The notes beneath the pieces were generated by a model. That model did no database searches, was not told where the DNA came from, and saw nothing but the letters and a program-made list of their open reading frames with translations. A program made the translations under genes and the position numbers. Below are positions 31,417-40,276 of a DNA stretch of 64,000 nucleotides, piece by piece (the stretch's first letter is position 1; every line of letters starts with the position of its first letter). The stretch is from UBA4459 sp963776205 (GTDB taxonomy: Bacteria; Bacteroidota; Bacteroidia; Bacteroidales; F082): NCBI GenBank assembly GCA_963776205.1, contig CAVZLR010000004.1:1-64000 (forward strand), in the 5' to 3' direction.

Positions 31417-33684
31417 ATGAAAAATATTTACACAATTTCAATCTCATTGTTATTACTGTTATCATTATCAGTATTTGGGCAGACAAAAATATATGCGCCT
31501 ACTCTAAATGAACCTGAAAATGGCGATGTAGGACAATCACCAGATGTATTATTAAACTGGAATGCTGTAACCGGGAATGAACTAGAAATTCTTTATGAAG
31601 CTCAATTATCAACTACAGAAGATTTTGCCGATCCGGTAAGTTTTCCTTTAACCGACCTGACTTCCTTTCAAATGGAAGAATTATCATTTGGCGAACAATA
31701 CTTTTGGCGCGTAAGAGCTTATGACGGTGATGAAGTATCAGATTGGTCTGAAATATGGAGTTTTACTGTTGTTGTAACGGTTGAAATAGACAAACCTAAT
31801 GATAATGCAATGGTATATGCAAACCCATTGATCGAATGGGATGAATTATCCGGATTGACAAATTATGAGTTGCAAATTGATACATCTTACAGTTGGAAAT
31901 TAATTCCGATTGAGATCAGTAATGATTTGAATGCAACCTACATAATTGATGAAAATAACATGTGGGTATGTGGTGATGATGGTTTGATTCTTTATTATGA
32001 TGGAGTAGAATGGACAATCTCTGAGTCTGGAACAACGAATAATTTAAATGATATCTGGTTTGTTGATGCAACAAATGGCTTTACTGTTGGAGATGGTGGA
32101 GTAGTATTACATTTTGATGGAATAGAATGGACAACGTCTGAATCTGGTATCACTGAGGATTTATACGGTGTATTTTTTACTGATGAAAACACAGGCTATG
32201 CAGTTGGAGCCGATGGTGCAATTATCATATATGATAGCGGAGTATGGACAATAGAAACTACTTCGAATTCTGCAGACCTATTTGATGTATATGCCTTAGC
32301 TGGAAATAATGTATGGGTTTGTGGTGCGTCAAAAACTATAGGTCATTTTGATGGTACAGATTGGTCATTTGAAACAGTAAGTAATAGAGACTATAATTCT
32401 ATTTGGTTTACGGATGCAAATAATGGTTGGGCCGTAGGAAAAGGTGGTAGGATAGTATTTTATGACGGGTCTGGATGGACAGAGCAAGAAAGTAATGTTA
32501 CAAAAGATTTGCAAGGCGTTTGCTTTTCAGGATCAATGGGATATGCCGTTGGAAAGAGCGGTACCTTTCTCGTTTATAATGGATTCTGGTATTCTGAAAC
32601 AGCAGGCTCTGGAAATGAATTAGCTGGTGTTTTTGCACAAAACGAACTAGGCCTTATTTGTGGTGTTGATGGTACCTTGATCGCAAATGGGGGAGGAGGT
32701 TTTGACAGTCCATTAGCAAATGTTTATACAATCAGTGGTGATTCAACTGATTTTCAATTGGAATTATTAATGTTTGGTACCGATTATTATTATAGAATGA
32801 GAGGTTCGCATCCCGAAGATACTACCTTATGGTCGGGAACCAGAAAAATGACTACATATGTGGCTCCCAATTTGAGCAGCCCTTCTGATGGTAGCTCAGA
32901 TTTGGATTTATTGCTCGAATTTGACTGGAGTGAATATGAAGGTGTAACTAATTATATTCTTGAAATTGACTCAAACGAGAACTTTACCTTGCCCAGAACG
33001 TTTGGACCCGATCAAAACTTTGAAACAGTTAATGATTTTGTTTTTGGTACAGAATATTTCTGGAGGGTTAAAGCGCAACATTTTGCCGATATCTCAGATT
33101 GGTCAGAAACATGGACTTTTACGACAACAAATTCCATTATGCTTTCACTTCCCACAGACGGCGCTGTAAATGTGCTACAGTGCCCCAGATACGTTTGGGA
33201 AAGTGTTACAGGTGCTTCACGGTATCAATTGTGGGTTGACAAGGATATGAATTTCTCAAATCCGTTAAAGATCACAGCTGATAGCGCATTCTTCCAATGC
33301 CAGTCATCACTTGAAAAGAAAACTGTGTATTACTGGAAAGTTAGAGGCCTGGCGGGCGCTTCCATTTCAGATTGGAGTGAAGTATGGTCGTTTGAAACCG
33401 AAGGCTATGATGGCGTTGATGAAAATATTGACAATAATTCCTTGCAAATCTATCCTAATCCTAGTAATGGTGAATTTACTATTCAAATAAATAGCTTAAC
33501 AAATGGCGTTTATCAGGTTAGTGTTGTAGATCTTGTTGGTAAAGAATTATATAAGCAGGAGATGAATTGTAATTCAGGAAACAATATGCAAAAACTTAAC
33601 CTGCAACACCTTGAAAAGGGGCTTTATCTGGTTCATATAAGAAAAGGTGAAGGTACAAGCACGAAAAAACTGTTTATTAAATAA
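31417..33684 (+). CDS. T9SS-secreted protein with FnIII-like domains and an inserted repeat domain
   Basis: 755 residues with signal peptide (MKNIYTISISLLLLLSLSVFGQ). FnIII-like modules (FWRVRAYDGDEVSDWSEIWSF, FWRVKAQHFADISDWSETW, YWKVRGLAGASISDWSEVW) frame a block at about residues 165-430 with some seven repeats of about 40 residues (pattern L..I.F.D...G.AVG..G.I..YDG..W), resembling Ycf48/BNR propeller blades. The C-terminus (IYPNPSNGEFTIQINS ... GLYLVHIRKGEGTSTKKLFI) is a Por sorting domain. It is probably co-transcribed with the gene before it and ends at a terminator. Surface protein of unknown ligand. Confidence 0.83.
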   Translation: MKNIYTISISLLLLLSLSVFGQTKIYAPTLNEPENGDVGQSPDVLLNWNAVTGNELEILYEAQLSTTEDFADPVSFPLTDLTSFQMEELSFGEQYFWRVRAYDGDEVSDWSEIWSFTVVVTVEIDKPNDNAMVYANPLIEWDELSGLTNYELQIDTSYSWKLIPIEISNDLNATYIIDENNMWVCGDDGLILYYDGVEWTISESGTTNNLNDIWFVDATNGFTVGDGGVVLHFDGIEWTTSESGITEDLYGVFFTDENTGYAVGADGAIIIYDSGVWTIETTSNSADLFDVYALAGNNVWVCGASKTIGHFDGTDWSFETVSNRDYNSIWFTDANNGWAVGKGGRIVFYDGSGWTEQESNVTKDLQGVCFSGSMGYAVGKSGTFLVYNGFWYSETAGSGNELAGVFAQNELGLICGVDGTLIANGGGGFDSPLANVYTISGDSTDFQLELLMFGTDYYYRMRGSHPEDTTLWSGTRKMTTYVAPNLSSPSDGSSDLDLLLEFDWSEYEGVTNYILEIDSNENFTLPRTFGPDQNFETVNDFVFGTEYFWRVKAQHFADISDWSETWTFTTTNSIMLSLPTDGAVNVLQCPRYVWESVTGASRYQLWVDKDMNFSNPLKITADSAFFQCQSSLEKKTVYYWKVRGLAGASISDWSEVWSFETEGYDGVDENIDNNSLQIYPNPSNGEFTIQINSLTNGVYQVSVVDLVGKELYKQEMNCNSGNNMQKLNLQHLEKGLYLVHIRKGEGTSTKKLFIK

Positions 33685-33702
33685 AAGACTTTTATTTCAA
33701 GG

Positions 33703-33727
33703 AAAGGGGCAATAGCCCCTTTTTTTA
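33703..33727. terminator. Terminator between convergent genes
   Basis: AGGGGC-AATA-GCCCCT followed by seven T on the plus strand, 19 bases after the T9SS gene; the minus strand has AAAGG before the stem, so it serves mainly the plus-strand operon, while the opposing gene ends right beside it. Confidence 0.85.
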
Positions 33728-34504
33728 ATACTTGTTGTATCGTTTGCCAAAACTAAATATCAGATAACCCGTAGGAAAAAATATTTGATTGTTATTGTTG
33801 GCCATAATACTCAAACCCATGGGAGCAATGTCTATTGCAGCACCTATTTCCAACGCTTTAATTTTTGTACTCTGGACACCAAATTCGAAATTTAATCCGG
33901 TTTTTAAGTATATCCCGGGGTGCAAAGTAATTTCGGTTAATCCGACAGTAAAGGGAGCCCTGCCATATATATCATCCCATGATTGGGTAGATGCATTAAA
34001 ACGTTCAGTCTTTATATCATATGCATAATAGCCATTTCCTGTTTCATAAAAATACAAAACATACAGATAATATGGCTTGGCAATTCCTAAACTGAATCCA
34101 CCACCGTACATCCATCGTAGTTCAACACCGCCCCAGTATGGTTTTCTGTTAAGTAATTTTTTCCATACCATACCTCCCCTGAGGAAGAAAGCATCATTTA
34201 GCTTGCCATAAACATATCGTCTCGAATTTGTAAAGTATGGATTCAGGATTTTGATCTGCTTGTAGGATTTCATTGATATAAATTCAATTTCCCACATGCG
34301 TGTTTTAAAATAATTGATTCGCTTACCAAATCTATATTGTAGGCCAAGTCCTAAATTATGAAGTACAACTCCCAAAGTGCGTTGACGTTGATATAGAATC
34401 AAATTCTCGGTACTATCATACCCTTCGGTATCAAATTGTGCAAAAGCAGGTACAAAGAAAAATGACAGTATTACCACTATAACTATTTTTCTAAGTGATC
34501 CCAT
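33725..34504 (-). CDS. Putative outer-membrane beta-barrel protein (conserved hypothetical)
   Basis: 259 residues with a clear signal peptide (MGSLRKIVIVVILSFFFVPAFAQ). The mature part alternates aromatic and small residues (LGLGLQYRFGKRINYF, GGGFSLGIAKPYYLYVLYFY, YLIFSFGKRYNKY) in the manner of barrel strands, and ends near an aromatic terminus like many outer membrane proteins. I do not recognise a named family. It is convergent with the T9SS gene; its own upstream side has the small lipoprotein gene. Confidence 0.65.
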   Translation of the reverse strand: MGSLRKIVIVVILSFFFVPAFAQFDTEGYDSTENLILYQRQRTLGVVLHNLGLGLQYRFGKRINYFKTRMWEIEFISMKSYKQIKILNPYFTNSRRYVYGKLNDAFFLRGGMVWKKLLNRKPYWGGVELRWMYGGGFSLGIAKPYYLYVLYFYETGNGYYAYDIKTERFNASTQSWDDIYGRAPFTVGLTEITLHPGIYLKTGLNFEFGVQSTKIKALEIGAAIDIAPMGLSIMANNNNQIFFPTGYLIFSFGKRYNKY

Positions 34505-34578
34505 GAACTAATTAAATTTATGAAACGCAAAGCTTGTTGTTCGTCGTTTGCTAACTTATAAAGAAAAGTCCTACAAAT

Positions 34579-34707
34579 TTAGTACCGGGTTTCTTTTTGA
34601 TACCGCTGTGCTTCCCCATATGCGGCACATTTTTTTGTTGATTTACAGGAGCTTGCAAAGGCAATCACTAGAACAACAGCCGCGATTACTATCATGATTT
34701 TTTTCAT
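34579..34707 (-). CDS. Small lipoprotein (42 residues)
   Basis: An uninterrupted 43-codon frame reading MKKIMIVIAAVVLVIAFASS, then CKSTKKCAAYGEAQRYQKET and RY. A positively charged start, a hydrophobic core and the lipobox ASS-Cys21 mark it as a lipoprotein with a mature part of only 22 residues; CAAYGEAQRYQ resembles small Bacteroidota lipoproteins I have seen. It sits alone between the barrel protein and ung. Function unknown. Confidence 0.7.
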   Translation of the reverse strand: MKKIMIVIAAVVLVIAFASSCKSTKKCAAYGEAQRYQKETRY

Positions 34708-34809
34708 AACTTTACCATATTGCTTTCTAGGCGATAACAAAGAAAGGTAGATTTTAACTAAATAACAAGATTTTTCGGTTTTTATTATAAGTACATAGCT
34801 TTTTATAAA

Positions 34810-35493
34810 ATGAATCAGGGAGTGCCAAAATTAGAAGAAAGTTGGTTAGGAGCTTTACAGGATGAGTTCTCTGCACCTTATTTTATTGAATTGCGGCGGT
34901 TCCTGCAGAATGAGAAGCAAAATAAAATAATTTATCCTCCTGGATCAAGAATTTTTGCTGCTTTTAATTTTACCCCCTTAACGGCCGTGAAAGTTGTGAT
35001 TCTTGGACAGGATCCTTATCATGGTAAGGATCAGGCGCATGGGCTATGTTTTTCTGTTTCTGATGGTGTTAGACCACCACCTTCTCTGGTGAATATTTAC
35101 AAAGAACTACATTCCGATTTGGGCATCCCTATTCCGGCAACAGGAAATTTGGAGAAATGGACTAAACAAGGTGTGTTGTTATTAAATGCAACGCTTACAG
35201 TAAGGGCAGGGGAAGCAGGATCACACCAGGGAAAGGGCTGGGAAACATTTACAGATCAGGTTATTAGGACAATTTCTGATTTGAGGGCAGGAGTTGTTTT
35301 CCTGCTTTGGGGAAATTATGCGCAGGCAAAAGAATTACTTATAGATCAAAGTAAACATTTTATTTTGAAAGCACCTCATCCTTCTCCTTTTTCAGCAGCT
35401 CGCGGATTCTTTGGATGTAGGCACTTTTCTAAAACAAATCATATACTCAAAGAAATAGGATTTGAGGAAATTGATTGGAATCCTGCTAATTAA
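34810..35493 (+). CDS. ung: Uracil-DNA glycosylase
   Basis: Family 1 UDG (227 residues) that removes uracil from DNA. The water-activating motif GQDPYHG (with its Asp), the FCFSV-like LCFSV, PPPSLVNIYKEL, LLLNATLTVRAGEAGSH and HPSPFSAARGFFGCRHFSKTN (catalytic His) are present. Length is standard. It stands as a single gene. Confidence 0.97.
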   Translation: MNQGVPKLEESWLGALQDEFSAPYFIELRRFLQNEKQNKIIYPPGSRIFAAFNFTPLTAVKVVILGQDPYHGKDQAHGLCFSVSDGVRPPPSLVNIYKELHSDLGIPIPATGNLEKWTKQGVLLLNATLTVRAGEAGSHQGKGWETFTDQVIRTISDLRAGVVFLLWGNYAQAKELLIDQSKHFILKAPHPSPFSAARGFFGCRHFSKTNHILKEIGFEEIDWNPAN

Positions 35494-35541
35494 TGCAATT
35501 AAGACAAATTAAAGAATAACTTCATGTTATTTATGAGCTAA

Positions 35542-36036
35542 TCATTCATCAGTAATGCCTCTTTTTGCCAAAGTTTTATGAATTTCATTCACAGCAACTA
35601 AAGCAGCTGATCCATACCACTCCTTTAGTTCCATTTCAAGGCTTCCTGCTTGAATAGCCGGATCCGTTTCGGTAAGCATTTTTGCCTCATTTATAGTTTC
35701 AACATTAAATATGTAAATACCTCTTATTTCACCGTTCCCAAAAAAAGGGCCGGCTAATACAAGTTTTCCTTCTTCAGCCATTCTTATGATATTTTCTAAA
35801 TGTATTTTTTGAAGTTCAGCAGCTTCTGCTGAATCCAAATCTCTATTTGGCCCTTTCTTTAAAAAAGCCATCACATATTTCTTCATCCCGTAATCATCTG
35901 CGCCGTATTTTTTAGCTAGCAGGGAGTCATAATCATAACCAGTAGTTTGAATAAGAGTTGATGCTTTGTTTTTGAAGTCATCCATGGAGTTACAGGATAC
36001 AAGAAGAATGATCGAGAATACAAGCAAATTTTTCAT
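35542..36036 (-). CDS. Lipoprotein with YCII-related domain
   Basis: I start at the internal Met at 36036 (MKNLLVFSIILLVSCNSMDD), because it gives a lipoprotein signal with lipobox LVSC; an in-frame upstream extension to 36090 adds an unlikely leader. The 164-residue product carries a YCII-like ferredoxin-fold domain from about residue 50 (KKYVMAFLKKGPNRD, HLENIIRMAEEGKLVLAGPF, GIYIFNVETINEAKML). YCII proteins are usually cytoplasmic; an exported, lipid-anchored one is less common. Function unknown. Confidence 0.75.
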   Translation of the reverse strand: MKNLLVFSIILLVSCNSMDDFKNKASTLIQTTGYDYDSLLAKKYGADDYGMKKYVMAFLKKGPNRDLDSAEAAELQKIHLENIIRMAEEGKLVLAGPFFGNGEIRGIYIFNVETINEAKMLTETDPAIQAGSLEMELKEWYGSAALVAVNEIHKTLAKRGITDE

Positions 36037-36128
36037 ATGCCTCTTTTTTATTAATGTTGTACAAAGATTTAAAATTCTTTTAACATGCATTGGATTTGAA
36101 TTGTAATATTGAATTTCAGAACTAACTA

Positions 36129-36162
36129 TTTGCTTTAATAAGTTGAAATATACGTACTTTTG
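36129..36162 (+). promoter_or_regulatory. Candidate promoter of the ATPase-MscS operon
   Basis: TTTG (36129-36132) and a perfect TAnnTTTG (TACTTTTG, 36155-36162) separated by 22 bases, slightly long. The -7 element is flanked by GTAC...GTAC (36154-36169), a possible operator. Confidence 0.45.
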
Positions 36163-36206
36163 TGCGTACCTATTTTTATGTTTTTACCTTCATGACAGAT
36201 TGATAT

Positions 36207-39200
36207 ATGAGTTCGAATCACCAGGATTTTGATTACAGCAGTTTAATCGCTGCACTAAATGAATTGTTCGGTAAAACTATTGGAGTCCGCTTAGTAGCTG
36301 AGAACCAATTGTACATTGAGTTAGTTGATAAGTTCAGGAATAGAATAAAGACGTATAAGGAGAATTTATCGAAGGCAAGAGAGAACAATTCATTACAGGC
36401 ATTACTATTTGAGAATGCTAAATTCGGCGATTCAATCTTTTCTCTCCTTGAACAATCAATCGAGGAAAAGCAGACGTCAGAGTTTGTGGAATCTTTTGAA
36501 TCATTTATGGTTCAGGCATATCAGTTAATGGAAATGATTCCTGAAACGGAAGAGGTTGCGGAACATATTAGCAAAGTAAATTCAAAGTTCAATAAGAAAA
36601 AAAGCCTGATCCGCTTTTTAGAAAAAAACAAGTCAAACCAGTTAATTAAATTAAAGGAACAACAATTAGAAACTGGAAACCTGGTAGACGATATTCAATT
36701 ATACAGATTCTTCAAAAATAGAAATTTCTTTTTTTACTACCTGATTATTAGAAACCTGAATGATCAAATAAAGAATTATGAAACGTTTCTGTCAAATGTT
36801 ACAATGCTACTCAATTACTTATGGAATTTTGATAAGAATCGGGTAGAATTATTTGGTCAGTTGGCCACCGAATATAATGACTCTGAAACGATTTATGATC
36901 TGGATTACAATCTGCTGGAGGCTGATGAGTTCCTCTTAAGAATTGAAGAATCCCGCCAGCGCATCATAGATGGAATGAATGATCATGTAACTAAAATGCT
37001 TGATAGTTACGGGCATGTAGAGATAATTGAATCTGATGATTATAATAAAAAAGCTAACATAAAAAAAGCGGTAGATCATTTGAAGGCGAATTTGAATGTA
37101 TCCCGTGAAAAATGGTATAATACTATATTTTTATTATCAGAAGATTGGAAGTTAGATCTGGAAATTCATTCATTCCGGTTTTATATTTTAAAAGAGTATT
37201 TCGATTTCTCGAATGTGATTCATACGAAATTAACGAATCCAGTAGAAGAAACGATGAAGTTAATGAAATCCGCAATGCATGAATTAAAAGCGGAATATAA
37301 AACAACAAAGGGAATAAGTACCACCGATTTTGAAAAATATTTTACAAAACTAAAAATTGATTTTAAGCGTAAATTCATTTTAAAATTAGTACCCGCACTC
37401 AATGAAATTATTCACAATGCTGGCATATCGAGAGCTATTGATAATATTGAATCTGACTCGGAGAATAGGTTTGAAGAAATATCCAAAAAAAGATATTTAA
37501 TCAAAAATCCTGAATATAATAGGCCTATTGAAAGATCGGAATTTGAAAGCATATCACCATCTGAAATGGTGGGATATGAGATCATGCCTAAACTTAAGGC
37601 AGTTTTTCCTGAAATGAAAACCGCTTTTATCAACCATGTGCAGTCATTCGAGAAGAATGTAAAAGAGATACCTGAAATAGTCGATTTCAATATTGAGTCA
37701 TCCATTTCATATTATGTAAAAGAACAAAAAGTTGATGAAGCTTTAAAAATTGGGATAGAAGCTATTGAGCGAGCTGAAAATAAATTGAATGATCTGTTGA
37801 CACTCCAAAACTCTTTTGTAACACAGGAAGTAGAAATCCTTAAACATTCAATTGAGAAATTTATATCGGAAATAAATGCTATTGCTGATAATCAAAGTGC
37901 ACTTCAGATAAAAGTCAGGGTAGCTAAACTTAAAGCCATTGAGAAATCGAAAGCAATCAGGTCGAAGGTATTTAAGCAGATTAGGAATTTTATACCTGTC
38001 GGCATGTATTATGCAAAAAAAATCTTCATTTTTTTACGTCAATCTACCTTAAAGATAAGCAAGCAGTTTTCATTAGAAGAAAAGATCAATTTTATTACCT
38101 CCGATATTTCCGATTTTCTTAATGCCACTGAAAAAGCAATCAACCAGCTACCGTATATTTATCAGCAGTTATTTCAGAATGAACCCTTAAAAAGTTTTGA
38201 ATTATATGTGGGGAGAAATAAGCCCATGGATGATCTCACAAACGCATATAAAAAGTGGAAAGAAGGAAAATTTGCACCTGTGGTTATTATTGGTGAGAAG
38301 GGATCAGGAAAAACTACCATAATTAACCGTTTTCTAAAAACGAAAATTCAAAATGAGAAAATTGTTTTTCTCGATTTGCATGAAGTGAATAAAAGCCCTG
38401 AAGAGTTTTTCTATGAAATTGAGGCTTCTGTGGTTCAAATGACTGGTTCAAAAGGGAATATTGAAAGAGAACACAACAACATTTTGGTACTTGACGGGTT
38501 GGCCAGGTTGTTCAGTGCAGAAATAAATGGATTTACGTACTTGTTAAAAACTATGAAACTGATCACAGAGAACCATTCAAGTATATTCTGGATCATTTCT
38601 TCGCACCTGTATTCTTGGAATTATATAGATAAATCCTTCAAAATTTCAGATTATTTTGGTTATCACATTAAGCTCACCGAATTAACATCTGACGACCTGA
38701 AACACATCATTGAGAAAAGGCATAACATGAGTGGTTATCAGCTGATTTATGAGCAAACACCATCAAAAAAGTCCATTGTAAATCTTAAGAAATTAAAAAC
38801 TGAAATCACCCAGGAAGAACTTGAATACAACTATTTTAAAAGCATGACAGAATTTAATAAAAATAACCTGTCACAGGCATTTTTATATTGGCTGCGTTCA
38901 ACCACTAAAGTAGAAAATAATGTTATTTATATCAGGCAAATTAATGAAATGGATAATAACTTCATTAAATCTATATCACAGCCAAAATTACTTATCCTGA
39001 GAAATATATTAATCCATAATGGTATTACATGCGAAAATCATTCGCACATATTTGGCCAGGAATTGGAAATGGGTAAACTTCACCTGGATCAAATGCTGGA
39101 AGATGGACTGTTGATTAAAAAACAAGATTATTATTTAGTTAATCCGCTGATATATAGTCATATTGTACAAGAATTATACATTCAGAACTTACTTCATTAA
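36207..39200 (+). CDS. Large P-loop ATPase of unknown function
   Basis: 997 residues. About 690 residues of charged helical sequence without recognised domain precede a P-loop NTPase: Walker A GEKGSGKTT (residues 696-704), Walker B ILVLDG (759-764), then a sensor-like WIISSHLYSWNYID. The C-terminus (about 920-997, KLLILRNILIHNG ... LEDGLLIKKQDYYLVNPLI) looks like a winged helix, so the module resembles AAA+/STAND ATPases. There is no signal peptide; hydrophobic stretches near residues 170-185 and 595-610 could touch the membrane. The MscS gene starts 10 bases later, suggesting a functional pair (inference). Confidence 0.75.
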   Translation: MSSNHQDFDYSSLIAALNELFGKTIGVRLVAENQLYIELVDKFRNRIKTYKENLSKARENNSLQALLFENAKFGDSIFSLLEQSIEEKQTSEFVESFESFMVQAYQLMEMIPETEEVAEHISKVNSKFNKKKSLIRFLEKNKSNQLIKLKEQQLETGNLVDDIQLYRFFKNRNFFFYYLIIRNLNDQIKNYETFLSNVTMLLNYLWNFDKNRVELFGQLATEYNDSETIYDLDYNLLEADEFLLRIEESRQRIIDGMNDHVTKMLDSYGHVEIIESDDYNKKANIKKAVDHLKANLNVSREKWYNTIFLLSEDWKLDLEIHSFRFYILKEYFDFSNVIHTKLTNPVEETMKLMKSAMHELKAEYKTTKGISTTDFEKYFTKLKIDFKRKFILKLVPALNEIIHNAGISRAIDNIESDSENRFEEISKKRYLIKNPEYNRPIERSEFESISPSEMVGYEIMPKLKAVFPEMKTAFINHVQSFEKNVKEIPEIVDFNIESSISYYVKEQKVDEALKIGIEAIERAENKLNDLLTLQNSFVTQEVEILKHSIEKFISEINAIADNQSALQIKVRVAKLKAIEKSKAIRSKVFKQIRNFIPVGMYYAKKIFIFLRQSTLKISKQFSLEEKINFITSDISDFLNATEKAINQLPYIYQQLFQNEPLKSFELYVGRNKPMDDLTNAYKKWKEGKFAPVVIIGEKGSGKTTIINRFLKTKIQNEKIVFLDLHEVNKSPEEFFYEIEASVVQMTGSKGNIEREHNNILVLDGLARLFSAEINGFTYLLKTMKLITENHSSIFWIISSHLYSWNYIDKSFKISDYFGYHIKLTELTSDDLKHIIEKRHNMSGYQLIYEQTPSKKSIVNLKKLKTEITQEELEYNYFKSMTEFNKNNLSQAFLYWLRSTTKVENNVIYIRQINEMDNNFIKSISQPKLLILRNILIHNGITCENHSHIFGQELEMGKLHLDQMLEDGLLIKKQDYYLVNPLIYSHIVQELYIQNLLH

Positions 39201-39210
39201 ACAGGCAAAC

Positions 39211-40218
39211 ATGAAAACCAGTTATTATAGAAATATATTTGCTTCTGTACTCTTTCTTTCATTGCTATGGGGAAATCATTTAATCTGTCAAGGGGGTCAA
39301 TCGGATTCAATCCAGCAGCAAAAGATCGTTGATACCTTAAAAGTGGCATCTCCTTTACAACCAATTGCTGAACTAGTGCAAAACGATACGGTTCAGAAAG
39401 CGGAAGAACAAAGTAGAAAATTTGGCCCTCCTGAAATAACAGATATTATTTCGATATCCAATATTATCTGGACAATTATTACATTGATTGTTGGATACTT
39501 TCTTATCAAATTATTGCTAAGTCTGCTTAATAACATTGCGATCAGAAATAAGAAATACGAATTTACAACAAAACGGATTATACCGATTATCAGGATATTA
39601 AGCTGGACATTTCTGATTTATATCATTGTTATAGGTATTTATGATCCACCTGCAGCAACCATATTCGCATTTCTCGCTTCACTGGGATTTGCAGTGGGTT
39701 TTGCAGCACAGGATTTATTAAAAAATGTATTTGGCGGATTGGTAGTTATGTTCGACCGCCCTTTTCAGATTGGCGATAAAATTGAAGCCGGAAAATACTA
39801 TGGTGAAGTAGTTGAAATTGGTATTCGCTCAACAAAAGTTGTTTCACCTGACGATTCTCTGATTACCATCCCTAATAGTGAATTTATGATGCAGTATGTT
39901 TCCAATTCCAACTCGGGAGAAAATAACTGCCAGGTGGTGGCTGAAATTTATCTGCCATTAAATGTAGATACAGAGCGTGTCAGAAAAATTGCCATGGAAG
40001 CAGCAATGGTATCAAAGTATATCTATCTAAATAAACCTATTGTGGTTGTGTTTTTCAACGAATTTAAGGATCGGAGTTCTGTGATAAAAATGAGGATAAA
40101 GGCATATGTTTCGAACTTGGATAAAGAGTTCGTTTTTAAAAGTGAAATGACAGAGCTGGTGATCAGGGAATTGATTAAAGAAGGGATTCTTCGTCAGGAG
40201 TTTCCTGATCATTTGTAG
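39211..40218 (+). CDS. Mechanosensitive ion channel, MscS family
   Basis: 335 residues from the ATG at 39211, which gives a signal-peptide-like start (MKTSYYRNIFASVLFLSLLW); the frame is open further upstream only into the ATPase gene. A periplasmic segment to about residue 77 precedes TM1 (79-107), TM2 (123-143) and the pore helix TM3 (148-180, FLASLGFAVGFAAQDLLKNV). The beta domain signature FDRPFQIGDKIEAG and IPNSEF and a C-terminal alpha/beta domain follow. It releases solutes on hypo-osmotic shock in family members; here it may be governed by the adjacent ATPase. Confidence 0.92.
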   Translation: MKTSYYRNIFASVLFLSLLWGNHLICQGGQSDSIQQQKIVDTLKVASPLQPIAELVQNDTVQKAEEQSRKFGPPEITDIISISNIIWTIITLIVGYFLIKLLLSLLNNIAIRNKKYEFTTKRIIPIIRILSWTFLIYIIVIGIYDPPAATIFAFLASLGFAVGFAAQDLLKNVFGGLVVMFDRPFQIGDKIEAGKYYGEVVEIGIRSTKVVSPDDSLITIPNSEFMMQYVSNSNSGENNCQVVAEIYLPLNVDTERVRKIAMEAAMVSKYIYLNKPIVVVFFNEFKDRSSVIKMRIKAYVSNLDKEFVFKSEMTELVIRELIKEGILRQEFPDHL

Positions 40219-40276
40219 CGACTAGTCCCATAATTGCTATTTTTTTAATATGGATAGGGTTGGCGAAAAGAAAACT

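Noticed and set aside
28456..33684. Mobile element or phage tail fibre reading of the two repeat proteins
   Set aside because: Both end in T9SS sorting domains and no phage or transposase genes are nearby.
35542..36090. Longer start of the YCII lipoprotein (MHVKRILNLCTTL...)
   Set aside because: The internal Met at 36036 gives a proper lipoprotein signal; the longer version would bury it.
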